A stretch of 64,000 nucleotides of DNA from Deinococcus apachensis DSM 19763 (GCF_000381345.1 NZ_KB906398.1:186001-250000), one strand, 5' to 3'; counted from the stretch's first letter, positions 52,822 through 62,561 are shown. The notes: generated from the sequence alone by a model not told the origin. Translations and numbers: made by a program.

Positions 52822-52854
52822 TACGTGCGCGTTCAGGGTGTACGTGCGCGTTCA
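52822..52854. promoter_or_regulatory. Tandem 14-bp direct repeat, probable operator
   Basis: TACGTGCGCGTTCA occurs twice, at 52822-52835 and 52841-52854, 19 bases apart. Each copy contains an imperfect palindrome ACGTGCGCGT. The pair lies between the divergent beta-oxidation operon and the quinone oxidoreductase. The second copy falls where the -35 of the latter should be. Confidence 0.55.
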
Positions 52855-52874
52855 CTTTCCGGGAAACAGTCGGG

Positions 52875-52880
52875 TATGCT
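52875..52880 (+). promoter_or_regulatory. -10 element TATGCT of the quinone oxidoreductase gene
   Basis: TATGCT lies six bases before ATG 52887. Confidence 0.5.
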
Positions 52881-52886
52881 CCCCCT

Positions 52887-53876
52887 ATGAGCGACACCAT
52901 GAGAGCCGTCGTCGTCGAGCGCCTCGGGCCTCCCGAAGTCATGGAACTGCGCGACCTCCCCGTGCCCCAGCCCGGCCCTGACGAGGTCCGGCTGCGGGTG
53001 GAGGCGGTGGGCATCAACTTCGCGGACGTGCTCACGGTGGCGGGCGAGTACCTGACGCGGACGCGCTTTCCCTACACGCCGGGCATGGAGTTCGCGGGAA
53101 CCGTGGACGCGCTCGGCGAGGGTGTGACGGGGGTGCAGGTCGGCCAGCGGGTCGCCAGCCTGGGGGGACGCGGGGGCCTGGCCCAGTACGCCCTCTCCCC
53201 CGCCGCCGCGCTGATCCCGGTACCCGCAAGCTTCAGCGCCGCGCAGGCCGCCGCCTTTCCCGTGTCGTACTACACCGCCTACCACGGCCTGAAGACGCTG
53301 GGGCACGGCAAAGAAGGCGAGTGGGTGCTGGTCCAGGCCGCGGCGGGCGCGCTCGGCACGGCCTCCATCCAGCTCGCCAAGGCGCTTGGCATGAACGTCG
53401 TCGCCATGGCGAGCACCGAGGAGAAGCTGGGGATCGCCCGGAACCTCGGCGCCGACGTGACGCTGCTTCAGGACGACCCCGACCGGGTCCAGAAGGTGCG
53501 CGAGGCGGCGGGCGGGAAGGGTGTGCCGCTGATCCTGGAGGTCGTGGGCGGCAAGCGCTTTCAGGAGAGCCTGGACATGGCCGCGAACCGGGGCCGCCTT
53601 ATCGTGATCGGGAATGCCAGCCGCGAGCAGGCGACCCTGCGCCCCGTCGAGCTGATGAAGCGCAACCTGACCGTGACGGGCCTGTGGCTGACCTCGCTGA
53701 TGCCGGACGCCGAGGCGACGCGCGAGGCGGCCCAGGCCCTCACCGCCCTCGTCGGCAGCGGCCGGGTCACGCCCCAGGTCGGCCCCACCTATCCCCTCGC
53801 CGAGAGTGCCCGCGCCTTTCAGGACATTCTGGACCGCAAGACGACCGGGAAGGTGATCATTGAGCCGCAGAGATGA
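52887..53876 (+). CDS. NADPH:quinone oxidoreductase (zinc-independent MDR family)
   Basis: This 329-residue MDR enzyme has VVERLGPPEVMELRDLPVP at the start, the catalytic-domain pattern GINFADVLTVAGEY, and the cofactor loop VQAAAGALGTASIQLAKALG. No structural zinc Cys are present. It reduces quinones with NADPH. Promoter TATGCT lies six bases before ATG 52887, with the repeated operator just upstream, so it may be regulated with the divergent fatty-acid genes. Confidence 0.88.
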   Translation: MSDTMRAVVVERLGPPEVMELRDLPVPQPGPDEVRLRVEAVGINFADVLTVAGEYLTRTRFPYTPGMEFAGTVDALGEGVTGVQVGQRVASLGGRGGLAQYALSPAAALIPVPASFSAAQAAAFPVSYYTAYHGLKTLGHGKEGEWVLVQAAAGALGTASIQLAKALGMNVVAMASTEEKLGIARNLGADVTLLQDDPDRVQKVREAAGGKGVPLILEVVGGKRFQESLDMAANRGRLIVIGNASREQATLRPVELMKRNLTVTGLWLTSLMPDAEATREAAQALTALVGSGRVTPQVGPTYPLAESARAFQDILDRKTTGKVIIEPQR

Positions 53877-53917
53877 AAGAGATGAAGCGGTCAGCCGTCA
53901 GCGATCAGTAAGAGAGG

Positions 53918-53949
53918 CGCCCCAACATGAGCGGGGGCGTCCCTTTCTT
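53918..53949 (+). terminator. Possible terminator after the quinone oxidoreductase gene
   Basis: CGCCCC and GGGGCG form a short stem followed by TCCCTTTCTT. Confidence 0.35.
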
Positions 53950-53970
53950 CTGCTGCTGATGACTGACCGT

Positions 53971-54408
53971 TTACGAGAACAGCCGCAGCAGCGGACGCCA
54001 CCACGGAATCGCCAGCAGCACGGCGAGCAGGCTGAGGACGGTCCAGAGGCTCGCCGCGCGGAATTTCGCCTGGTTGCCGCCCGCGCGCTTGGTGAACCGG
54101 TTACCCAGGGTGGCGAGGACGGCGGCGACGAGGCCCAACCCCACGTGTTCCCACTGAAAGCTGGGGCGGCCCTCCGCGAAGGCCCGCGCCCCCTGCGAAC
54201 CCAGGAAGCCGAAGAGCAGCAGGCCCAGCACGACCTGAAGGTGCAGGCTGCTCATGAACAGCGTGACGGCGCGTTGGTCGGTGGGCGTAAAGGCCTGCGC
54301 GCCCCCCACGCCACGAAAGGCCCGCAGCAGCGCCCACACCCCCGCCAGCAGCACCAGCCAGCGGGTGAGGTTGTGCAGGGTGAGGAGAACTGTGTAGAGG
54401 GTCGCCAT
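53971..54408 (-). CDS. Small four-helix membrane protein of unknown function
   Basis: This 145-residue protein has four hydrophobic helices. TVLLTLHNLTRWLVLLAGVW and SSLHLQVVLGLLLFGF each hold a His that could bind heme, in the manner of small cytochrome b-like proteins, but this is only suggestive. TAGGAT lies seven bases before ATG 54408. Confidence 0.62.
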   Translation of the reverse strand: MATLYTVLLTLHNLTRWLVLLAGVWALLRAFRGVGGAQAFTPTDQRAVTLFMSSLHLQVVLGLLLFGFLGSQGARAFAEGRPSFQWEHVGLGLVAAVLATLGNRFTKRAGGNQAKFRAASLWTVLSLLAVLLAIPWWRPLLRLFS

Positions 54409-54415
54409 GCCCCCC

Positions 54416-54421
54416 ATCCTA
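54416..54421 (-). promoter_or_regulatory. -10 element TAGGAT of the four-helix membrane protein gene
   Basis: TAGGAT lies seven bases before ATG 54408. Confidence 0.5.
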
Positions 54422-54457
54422 GCCGAGGTCCCTGACCGTACGGAAAGGAACTTTGCC

Positions 54458-55363
54458 CTACACGCTGAGCTGCACGATCAGGCGTTCGAGCGTCGCGCCC
54501 GGGTCCAGCCCCCGCTTCATGGCGAGGTCGGCGTCGAGGATGCGGCTCAGGTGCGCGCGAATCTTCGCCTCGTTCAGGCGGCGGGCGACCTCCAGGGCCT
54601 TTTTCGCGGGGTAGGGCTTGACGCCCAGGCGCTGGGCGGCCACCGCCTCGGTCACGCGGCCCTCCTCCTGGGTCAGGGCCACGCAGCGGGCGACCAGGCT
54701 GTACTGCCACACGACCGCCCCCATCAGCTTGAAGGGGTCCTCGCCGCTCGCCAGCAGTCGGCGCAGTTGGGTGACGGCCTCGCCGGGCTTCCCGGTGGTC
54801 GCCGCCCCCAGCATGGCGAAGGAGTCGCCGGGAGGCTCACGGCCCACCACCCGCCGCACCAGGTCGGTAGTGAGCGGCGGATCGAGCAGTTCGAGCTTGT
54901 TCAGCTCCCCCGCGATCCCCGTCAGATCGGGGCCGAACACCTCCGCGAGGTAGAGAGCGGCGTCGCGGTCGAGCTTGAGCCCCGTTTTTCGCGCCCGTTG
55001 CGCGACCCACCCGGCCACATCGCCCGTCTTCTGGGGGGCAGGGGATGAATGGTGTTCGCCGCGCGCCTCGTAGAGCTTTACACGGGTGGCCGGGGGCGTC
55101 TCGTCGAGGACCGCGACCGTGACCGGGGCCGACGCAAGCAGGTCGAGGAATGCCTTGTCGGGCTTCACCCCGGCGAGGTCCACGATGACTCCGCCGTCCC
55201 CGAAGAGGCTGGGGGCGAGGAGGGGCGCGACCGTCTCGGCGGTCACGTCCTCGCCCCCCAGCCGGGGCAGGTCGCGCACGTTCAGCCCCCGCGCGGCGAG
55301 GGTCTCGCGCAATGCCTCCTCGGCCAGGAAGCGGTTGCCGCTGAAGGCGATCAGGGGCAACGG
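54458..55363 (-). CDS. holA: DNA polymerase III subunit delta
   Basis: This clamp-loader wrench subunit is about 301 residues from GTG 55363. FSGNRFLAEEALRETLAARG starts the N-terminal ATPase-like domain. AEVFGPDLTGIAGELNKLEL and LLASGEDPFKLMGAVVWQYSL are landmarks of the delta family. The start is not certain: the GTG overlaps the end of the kinase gene by 13 bases and has GGA upstream. That overlap makes the two genes translationally linked. Confidence 0.85.
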   Translation of the reverse strand, partial: PLPLIAFSGNRFLAEEALRETLAARGLNVRDLPRLGGEDVTAETVAPLLAPSLFGDGGVIVDLAGVKPDKAFLDLLASAPVTVAVLDETPPATRVKLYEARGEHHSSPAPQKTGDVAGWVAQRARKTGLKLDRDAALYLAEVFGPDLTGIAGELNKLELLDPPLTTDLVRRVVGREPPGDSFAMLGAATTGKPGEAVTQLRRLLASGEDPFKLMGAVVWQYSLVARCVALTQEEGRVTEAVAAQRLGVKPYPAKKALEVARRLNEAKIRAHLSRILDADLAMKRGLDPGATLERLIVQLSV

Positions 55364-56145
55364 CACTCCAGGTCCCGCGCCACCTCCCGCAGGGCCGCGC
55401 ACATCTGCGCCGCGCTGTCGGGGCGGCCCGCCGGGTCACGGCTCAGGGCCGCGCGCAGGATGGGGTGCAGGACACTCGGGCCGGGGAGCGGGGCGCACTC
55501 GGCATGCAACCCGACGAGCCAGCCCAGGGCGTCCTCGTAGGGGGGGAAGCCGCACAGACAGTCGAAGAGCAGCACGGCCGCCGAGTACAGGTCGCTGCGG
55601 GGGTTGCCGCGCACGCCGCGAAACTGCTCGGGGGCCATGAAGTGCGGGGTGCCCATTCGGGTGCCGTCATGCACGTCCAAGGGCAGCGCCCGCGAGTGGC
55701 TCATGCCGAAATCGATCAGCCGCACACATTGTCCGCGTCCCTGGCCGTTTGCCAGCAGCACGTTCTCGGGTTTCAGGTCGTGATGCGTGACGCCCTGCGC
55801 GTGCAGGTATTCGGCCGCCTCCAGTACACCGCAGGTCACCTCCAGCGCCTCGGCGAGAGGCAGGGGACCCCGCTCCACCCGTTCCCGCAGGGTGCCGCCC
55901 TCCACGAACGGGAAGATCAGTTGATTGGGGCTGCGGGCCAGCAGCGGCACGATCAACGGGTGGGTCAGGCTGCCCGCGATCCGCCCCTCGTGGTCGAACC
56001 GCAGGGCGGCCTCGGGGTCGTCCGTCAGCAGGGTTTTCACGAACACCGGACGGCCGCGCCACTCGCCCGCCTCGCTCTGCACGCCACCGCGCCGCGTCAG
56101 CACGCGCCGCCGAGCGATAGCTTGCGTCTCAGGGAATTCCTGCAC
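55351..56145 (-). CDS. Serine/threonine protein kinase
   Basis: This 264-residue Hanks-type kinase has no membrane segment. The ATP Lys is in RPVFVKTL and the catalytic loop is HHDLKPENVLL, with the HRD Arg replaced by His. IDFGMSHS is the DFG and APEQFRG the APE region. The glycine-rich loop is degenerate. The likely start is GTG 56145, seven bases after TACAAT at 56153-56158; ATG 56154 overlaps that hexamer and cannot serve in a leaderless mRNA. The stop lies inside the start of holA. Confidence 0.83.
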   Translation of the reverse strand: MQEFPETQAIARRRVLTRRGGVQSEAGEWRGRPVFVKTLLTDDPEAALRFDHEGRIAGSLTHPLIVPLLARSPNQLIFPFVEGGTLRERVERGPLPLAEALEVTCGVLEAAEYLHAQGVTHHDLKPENVLLANGQGRGQCVRLIDFGMSHSRALPLDVHDGTRMGTPHFMAPEQFRGVRGNPRSDLYSAAVLLFDCLCGFPPYEDALGWLVGLHAECAPLPGPSVLHPILRAALSRDPAGRPDSAAQMCAALREVARDLECRCP

Positions 56146-56152
56146 GCGGTCC

Positions 56153-56158
56153 ATTGTA
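56153..56158 (-). promoter_or_regulatory. -10 element TACAAT of the kinase-holA unit
   Basis: TACAAT covers the apparent ATG at 56154 and lies seven bases before GTG 56145. Confidence 0.5.
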
Positions 56159-56216
56159 GCGGCGCCGGTCAAACAGACCTATTACAGGTTACATTCCCCG
56201 GGCGACGAACTGGAGA

Positions 56217-56244
56217 AGGCCGGAGGGGAAAAGTCCTCCGGCCT
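56217..56244 (-). terminator. Terminator after the DcrB/PsbP-like gene
   Basis: AGGCCGGAGG and CCTCCGGCCT form a perfect 10-bp stem around an 8-base loop. A TCTCC tail follows on the minus strand. Confidence 0.6.
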
Positions 56245-56262
56245 CCCGCTCCTCGCCTGTCC

Positions 56263-56784
56263 TCAGCCCACGCGCACGCTGTTCGTCATGTTGCGGATCA
56301 GCGCCTCGTTGCGGCTGTAGTCCTTCACGTTTCCGACGATGGTGACCACCAGCAGGCGGCCCTGGGCGCTCGTCATCAACAGTTCGCGGCGCAGGTCGTC
56401 GCCCTGGCCCGGTGTGGTGAACACGAACTGCGCCCAGGGCTGACCCCCGATCTGCACGGCGTTCGCCCTCAGCGTCTTGATGTTGGGAACCTGCGCGCGG
56501 ATCACCGCCGGGAACTGCGTCACCAGATCGGGCACCTGGGCGGGGGTCAGCCGCGCGTCGCGCCACTCGAAGGCCACGCTGACCCGGCGGTCCTCGGTCA
56601 GGAAGACCGCGTCCGGGCGGCCCGCCGCCGACGGGAAGGCCTTGGCGATGCCCGCGTCGTTCAGCGTGAGCAACCGGGCACTGGGTTCCAGGGTCACGGG
56701 AATGGTCTGGAGCTTGATGGGGGCGGCCAGGGCGGCACCCGACAGCAGGCCCGCCGCCAGGAGGGAGAGCAGAACATTCTTCAT
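56263..56784 (-). CDS. Secreted DcrB/PsbP-like protein
   Basis: This 173-residue protein has signal peptide LLSLLAAGLLSGAALAAP. The rest resembles the PsbP/DcrB (DUF1795) beta fold, with DLVTQFPAVIRAQVPNIKTL and WAQFVFTTPGQGDD. TAGGGT lies seven bases before ATG 56784. Function unknown; extracytoplasmic. Confidence 0.65.
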   Translation of the reverse strand: MKNVLLSLLAAGLLSGAALAAPIKLQTIPVTLEPSARLLTLNDAGIAKAFPSAAGRPDAVFLTEDRRVSVAFEWRDARLTPAQVPDLVTQFPAVIRAQVPNIKTLRANAVQIGGQPWAQFVFTTPGQGDDLRRELLMTSAQGRLLVVTIVGNVKDYSRNEALIRNMTNSVRVG

Positions 56785-56791
56785 CGCTCTC

Positions 56792-56797
56792 ACCCTA
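56792..56797 (-). promoter_or_regulatory. -10 element TAGGGT of the DcrB/PsbP-like gene
   Basis: TAGGGT lies seven bases before ATG 56784. Confidence 0.5.
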
Positions 56798-56875
56798 CCC
56801 GCCCGGCCCCTGACGGGCCATGAACACCCGGTGAGGAGTGTGCGGGGAAGCGGCGGGCGGTATGCCGCTCCAGGC

Positions 56876-56913
56876 CGGGAGGGTCGGGGCTACCACTTCC
56901 CCCGACCCTCCCG
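56876..56913 (-). terminator. Terminator after the NPCBM lipoprotein gene
   Basis: CGGGAGGGTCGGGG and CCCCGACCCTCCCG form a perfect 14-bp stem around a 10-base loop. Confidence 0.65.
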
Positions 56914-56927
56914 TTCCTCAGCCCGCT

Positions 56928-58238
56928 TCAGCGCACGACATTCCAGGTGACGCTCCTGGCTTGGCCGTAGAACGGAGTTCTGTACCCCTGGAAGTCATCG
57001 ACGAACACATAGAAATCCTGCTGGAGACTGTCGACTCCTTCAGGGAGGTCCGGGTTTAACGTGAAATTGAAATCCCGGCGCATCGTCCCGCCGTCTCCCG
57101 AGGCTGAGCCGACTGGAGTCAGCGTGAAGGAGGTTTCGTCACAGCTGACATTGGGAGCGCAATTGAGGTCAATGGGGAAAGGGCCGTCCAACGGCGGGGT
57201 GACTTTGACAGTCAGGGTGAGGCGCCGCGTCTCCCCGGGGCGGCCACTTAACGTGGCGGGCTCCAGGGAGGACTGGATCTGGAGCAGCTTCTCTGTGATG
57301 GTCAGGGGTGTGCTGGCGACGTCACGGCCGTCCACGCTGGCGACCAGGAAATACGTGGCTGTGAGGGGATCGTCCCCGTCCTGGATGTTCGGCAGCTCTG
57401 GCGCGGCGATCACGATGTCCCGGGTCACGGGAGTCTCCCCGCTGTTGGGGAGGTCCACGGAGGTCGTCCACAATTCCAGCCCCGTCGTGCGGCCGGGTTG
57501 AACCTCAAGGCGCAGGTTCACCGGCCCGTAGAGGTTGCGGAAGGTCGCCTTGACCGTGGCGCTGTGCTTGTGGAAGATCGACAGACTGTCCGGAGCCAGC
57601 GTGATGTTGGGTGTTCTGGGCGCCTCACAGTAGACCCTGGGGATGGCCCAGTCGGCGTGGTCGTAGTTCTTGCCGTTGCCCGCGTCCGTGACGACCAGGC
57701 GCAGCTCCTGCTGCCCCTTCAGGTCGACCGCCACGTGCTTGGTAGCGCTTGCTCCCGTCATCACCCCGCTGTCGTAGGCTTTTACCCCGTCCAGGTACAC
57801 CTGGAAGACGACGCTGCCGCGGTTGCCCACCTCATCGTCCACCCCGATGTCGGCGGTAAAACGGGTGCACACGGCGCCGGTCCCCTTCAGGTTGTAGCGC
57901 AGCTCACTGGCCGCGTGGGTGCCGAAGCCCCGCGCATAGGTCTTGCCACCCAGGGTGAGGGGACGGCCATCCCCGGGCCGTTGCTCGCCATTGGAGCGGT
58001 CAATCTCGATGGGGCCCCAGCCGTTCCTAGCGGCGAGGATCGGTTCGAAGTAGAGGTTGTTCTCCCCGGGCGTGAGGCTGAGCGTGGAGAGCTTTCCGGC
58101 CGGGGCAGTGTATTCCCACGGGTAATCGGCGCCGTTCGCGTAGGGATCAGGGGCCTGCATCTGGGGTTGAGTGCAGGCGACGAGCAACAGGGTCAGGCTG
58201 CCGCCCAGCCACAGGCGGCCGGAGTTACGCTGTTTCAT
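56928..58238 (-). CDS. Lipoprotein with NPCBM/NEW2 carbohydrate-binding domain
   Basis: This 436-residue exported protein has lipobox LLVAC at about residues 18-22. An NPCBM/NEW2 domain at roughly residues 50-200 contains GGKTYARGFGTHAASELRYNL, DDEVGNRGSVVFQVYLDG and ADWAIPRVYC. Two beta-sandwich segments follow. It probably binds sugars at the cell surface. Two Cys pairs may form disulfides. Site GGGGAG stands before ATG 58238. Upstream, 58239-58517 holds no gene. Confidence 0.75.
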   Translation of the reverse strand: MKQRNSGRLWLGGSLTLLLVACTQPQMQAPDPYANGADYPWEYTAPAGKLSTLSLTPGENNLYFEPILAARNGWGPIEIDRSNGEQRPGDGRPLTLGGKTYARGFGTHAASELRYNLKGTGAVCTRFTADIGVDDEVGNRGSVVFQVYLDGVKAYDSGVMTGASATKHVAVDLKGQQELRLVVTDAGNGKNYDHADWAIPRVYCEAPRTPNITLAPDSLSIFHKHSATVKATFRNLYGPVNLRLEVQPGRTTGLELWTTSVDLPNSGETPVTRDIVIAAPELPNIQDGDDPLTATYFLVASVDGRDVASTPLTITEKLLQIQSSLEPATLSGRPGETRRLTLTVKVTPPLDGPFPIDLNCAPNVSCDETSFTLTPVGSASGDGGTMRRDFNFTLNPDLPEGVDSLQQDFYVFVDDFQGYRTPFYGQARSVTWNVVR

Positions 58239-58303
58239 GGTGTTCTCCCCGGAACCCACAGTGAGAGGTCGCTCCAGAGCTACTGAGTAATAAAAGGTGG
58301 GTT

Positions 58304-58320
58304 AAGGGCATCGTGCCCTT
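58304..58320. other. Palindrome AAGGGCA-TCG-TGCCCTT with AT-rich flank
   Basis: A perfect 7-bp inverted repeat is followed by an AT-rich tract (TTGTGAATTTATTTGCATTT), unusual in this genome. It lies between the divergent NPCBM and argJ genes. It could be an operator or an orphan terminator on the plus strand. Confidence 0.35.
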
Positions 58321-58505
58321 TTGTGAATTTATTTGCATTTAGAAAACCTTCACAGAGCGGGACCGTTCGCTCTCACCGTGAGCAAATTGGCCACCCTGAG
58401 GACCAGATGCCGGACGGAACGCCGAGGGAGCCCTCAGCCGAAACACGGTCGACATTCCCCGAAACGGCAGGGCGAGAAGGGCCCGAACTCTTCCTCCTCA
58501 CCCGC

Positions 58506-58511
58506 TACCAT
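58506..58511 (+). promoter_or_regulatory. -10 element TACCAT of argJ
   Basis: TACCAT lies six bases before ATG 58518. Confidence 0.5.
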
Positions 58512-58517
58512 GCGTCC

Positions 58518-59696
<1,179 letters not shown>

Positions 59697-59757
59697 AGCT
59701 CCGGCAGACGGTCACCCTTCCGACAGCCGCGCGCACGGCAGAGGGTCACACTGGGGC

Positions 59758-60510
59758 ATGACTGGAATTCGCCGCCAGATCATCCTGCTCGTCGCCACCG
59801 CCGTGACGCTGGTGATGAACTACCTCAGCAACGCGCTGCCACTGTTCGGCAACAGCAACAAGGAGGTGAGTGACAGCCTCCCCAACGCCTTCACGCCCGC
59901 CGGGCTGACCTTCGCGGTGTGGGGGCCGATCTTCCTGGGGCTGCTGGTGTTCGCGGTCTACCAGGCACTGCCCAATCAACGTGGGCCGCGGTACGACCGC
60001 CTGGCCTGGCCCTTCCTGCTGGCGAACGTCCTGAATGTCTGCTGGTTACTCGCCTTCCAGAGCCTGAACCACGGCGTCAGTGTGGTCATCATGCTGGCGC
60101 TGCTGGCGAGCCTGATCGAGTTGTACCTGCGGATTCGCGGGATAAGGCTCCTCGGGGCCGAGCCGCTGACGCTGGGCCTGCCAGTCAGCCTCTACCTGGG
60201 CTGGATCAGCGTGGCGACCATCGCTAACATCACCGCGTTCCTGGTCAGCCGGGGAGTGACGGCGGGGCTGCTGGGGCTGGGCGGCCCGGCGTGGTCAGCG
60301 CTTCTGGTCGTGATCGCCGCGCTGATCGGGGTGTTCTTCCTGGCGCGCTTCCGGGACTACGCCTTCGCGGCGGTGCTGCTGTGGGCTTTTTATGGCGTGT
60401 ACGTCGCCCGGCCGGACGTGACGGCGGTGGTGATCGGGGTGGCCCTCGCCGCGGCCCTGGTGCTAGTCGGCGCTGTCCTGACCGCCCGGCGTCCGCGCCC
60501 GCTGCTGTGA
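59758..60510 (+). CDS. TspO/MBR-related membrane protein
   Basis: This 250-residue protein has seven to eight hydrophobic helices. The stretch PAGLTFAVWGPIFLGLLVFA matches the TspO/MBR tryptophan-rich sensory family, whose members bind porphyrins or sterols. It is longer than five-helix TspO, like the bacterial and eukaryotic long variants. The hypothetical membrane protein follows 17 bases later, so both are probably co-transcribed. Confidence 0.72.
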   Translation: MTGIRRQIILLVATAVTLVMNYLSNALPLFGNSNKEVSDSLPNAFTPAGLTFAVWGPIFLGLLVFAVYQALPNQRGPRYDRLAWPFLLANVLNVCWLLAFQSLNHGVSVVIMLALLASLIELYLRIRGIRLLGAEPLTLGLPVSLYLGWISVATIANITAFLVSRGVTAGLLGLGGPAWSALLVVIAALIGVFFLARFRDYAFAAVLLWAFYGVYVARPDVTAVVIGVALAAALVLVGAVLTARRPRPLL

Positions 60511-60527
60511 GGGGGAAGAGGAACACC

Positions 60528-61307
60528 ATGACGCGCTCCTCCCCCACCGCCTCAGCGCTGGGCCGCCCGCTGGTGCCCTCGGTGCCGTCGAACCGCTTCG
60601 CCGCGGGGGGATTTGTGGTGGGCACGCTCGCCGCCCGGCTCCTGGGCCGGTCCTGGTGGGAGGCGTTGGAGGTGGGCGAGGCCGCCTTCCTGGCCTGGGC
60701 CACGGCACGGGAACTCGACCCCGACCACCCCGAAACGGCGAACGCGGCGCTGCCGGTCGCGGCCCTCGTCGCCCTGACCGACAGGCCGCCCGACCCGCTG
60801 GCGGGGTTCGCGGTACTGAGCGGCCTGCGTGTCCTGGCGGCGACCGTGGGGCAGCGGCCCACGCTTCCCGATCTGGTCGCCCTCGCGGGACAGGCTGGCC
60901 TGGCGGCCCGGCGAGGGGAGCAGGTGAGCGCCCTCGTCCCGGGAGCGGCCCTGGCGCTCTCGGCCTCGCGGGCGGACCCCTTTCGGGCGACGACCGGGGC
61001 GGCGAGGATCGTGGGGGCTGCGGGCCTGCTGCCCCGGCGGCGGGAGGGGCGCGGGCGGAGCCTCGCGGCGGACGTGCTGGTCCTCGCTGCCCTGGGCCTG
61101 GCGGGTGCCCTGACCGCGCCGGAAGCGGTGCGCAGCCGGTGCGACCGCGCGCCCCTGCCTGTCCCCGGCGACCGGGTGAGGCTGGCGCGCTGGGTCGCGG
61201 TGGGGAGCCTGGGGGCGGGCCTGCTGGGCGGGCAGACCCGTTCGCTCGTGCCGCTCGGCTCGGCGGCCCTGCTCGTGGGCCTGCGCCAGGCGAGGCGGGG
61301 AGCGTAG
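60528..61307 (+). CDS. Hypothetical membrane protein
   Basis: This 259-residue Ala/Leu/Arg-rich protein has several weak hydrophobic segments (FAAGGFVVGTLAARLLG, AADVLVLAALGLAGALTA). No domain is recognised. GGGGGAAGAGG precedes ATG 60528. It follows the TspO-like gene and was likely transcribed with it. Confidence 0.55.
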   Translation: MTRSSPTASALGRPLVPSVPSNRFAAGGFVVGTLAARLLGRSWWEALEVGEAAFLAWATARELDPDHPETANAALPVAALVALTDRPPDPLAGFAVLSGLRVLAATVGQRPTLPDLVALAGQAGLAARRGEQVSALVPGAALALSASRADPFRATTGAARIVGAAGLLPRRREGRGRSLAADVLVLAALGLAGALTAPEAVRSRCDRAPLPVPGDRVRLARWVAVGSLGAGLLGGQTRSLVPLGSAALLVGLRQARRGA

Positions 61308-61321
61308 GCCGGGCCAATAGG

Positions 61322-61352
61322 AGGGGGGAGCGGCCCACTCGCCACTCCCCCT
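61322..61352. terminator. Bidirectional terminator between convergent genes
   Basis: AGGGGGGAG and CTCCCCCT form a stem of about 8 bp around a 14-base loop. Confidence 0.45.
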
Positions 61353-61385
61353 GTTCCCATGTCCGGTTATCCTCTTCCGGCCTGT

Positions 61386-62447
61386 TTACTTGCTCGCCGG
61401 GGCCGCCACCAGGGCCTTGTTCGTGGTCACACTCAGGCGGGCGACCTGCGCGTCGAGGTACTTCTGGGCGGCGTCGCGGGCGAGCTGCTCGCGGATCAGG
61501 GGGGCAGCTTCCGTGATGGGGGTCAGCCCCGCCTCGTTGCGCTGGGTCACGACCAGCACGTGCCAGCCGTACTCGGTCTGCACGAGTTGCGGCTGGTTCA
61601 GGGGACCACCGAAGGCCGCCTTGTCGAAGGCCTCGACCGTGTCGCCGGGAGCAATGCAGCCCAGGTCGCCGCCCTCCTGGGCGCTGCCGGGGTCCTGGCT
61701 CTTCTCCTGGGCGATCTTGGCGAAGTCCGCCCCGCCCTGCACGTCGCGCAGCACCGTCTGGCCCTCAGCCTGGGTCTTGACGAGGATGTGCTTCACGCAG
61801 GCCTGGGCCGGGCGATTGAAGGAGGCCCGGTTCAGGTTGTAAAAGCTCTGCACGAGGGCGTCGCCGAAGGTGAACCGCTTCTTGACGTTGTCCAGGTACG
61901 CCTGCACGACCGCCTGGCGCTCCAGGTCGGCGCGCAGGTCGGCCTCGTTCTCGTACCCGGTCGCCTGAAGGGCCTGGGCGAACTCCGCATCGCTGGAAAA
62001 GCCCTTGTGGGCATCGGCAAGCTGCGCGTCGACCTGCGTCGCGGGCACCTGAGTGCTGCGGCGGGCGAGCTGATACACGGCGCGGTCGCGGGCGTACTGG
62101 GTTAGGTAGTCCGCGCGGGCGTCGGCGAATTCGGCGAGCATGTCGGGCGTGTAGGGCACCCCCTGCGAGTTCAGCACCCGCGCCACCGCGATGCGGAAGG
62201 CCCGCTCGTAGTCCGCCAGGGTGTAGCTCTCGTCGCCCACCCGGGCCACGACGGCCTGAGCGTTGGCGGGGGCCGGGGTGGTGGCCGGAGCTGCCGGGGC
62301 AGGAGTCGTCTGTGCCGGAGCGGTTTGCGCCGGGGCGGGCTGGGCCGGAGCTGTCTGAGCAGGCGCCGTGGGGGCGGGGGCGGGCGTGGTCTGGGCGAGG
62401 GCGGCGCCGCCAAGGAGAAGCGCGAGCGTCAGAAGGCTCTGTTTCAT
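61386..62447 (-). CDS. Periplasmic peptidyl-prolyl isomerase (SurA/PpiC type)
   Basis: This 353-residue exported parvulin has signal peptide LLTLALLLGGAALAQ. A linker of TPAP/TAPAQ repeats follows (about residues 18-65). A SurA-like N-terminal helical domain comes next (ARVGDESYTLADYERAFRIA), then a parvulin domain with ACVKHILVKTQAEGQ and QEGGDLGCIAPG. It should help fold outer-membrane or surface proteins, matching BamA elsewhere in the window. TACAGT lies six bases before ATG 62447. Confidence 0.87.
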   Translation of the reverse strand: MKQSLLTLALLLGGAALAQTTPAPAPTAPAQTAPAQPAPAQTAPAQTTPAPAAPATTPAPANAQAVVARVGDESYTLADYERAFRIAVARVLNSQGVPYTPDMLAEFADARADYLTQYARDRAVYQLARRSTQVPATQVDAQLADAHKGFSSDAEFAQALQATGYENEADLRADLERQAVVQAYLDNVKKRFTFGDALVQSFYNLNRASFNRPAQACVKHILVKTQAEGQTVLRDVQGGADFAKIAQEKSQDPGSAQEGGDLGCIAPGDTVEAFDKAAFGGPLNQPQLVQTEYGWHVLVVTQRNEAGLTPITEAAPLIREQLARDAAQKYLDAQVARLSVTTNKALVAAPASK

Positions 62448-62453
62448 TCGCCC

Positions 62454-62459
62454 ACTGTA
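62454..62459 (-). promoter_or_regulatory. -10 element TACAGT of the PPIase gene
   Basis: TACAGT lies six bases before ATG 62447. Confidence 0.5.
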
Positions 62460-62552
62460 GCGTCCAGGACGCCGGGTGAACTGTCGGCTGAGAGACGGGT
62501 GAACGTCGCGCCGGGCAGGCCGACTCGCCCCGGCAGCCTCTCCCACCCCTGC

Positions 62553-62558
62553 TACAAT
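62553..62558 (+). promoter_or_regulatory. -10 element TACAAT of the FemX-like gene
   Basis: TACAAT lies eight bases before ATG 62567. Confidence 0.5.
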
Positions 62559-62561
62559 CCC

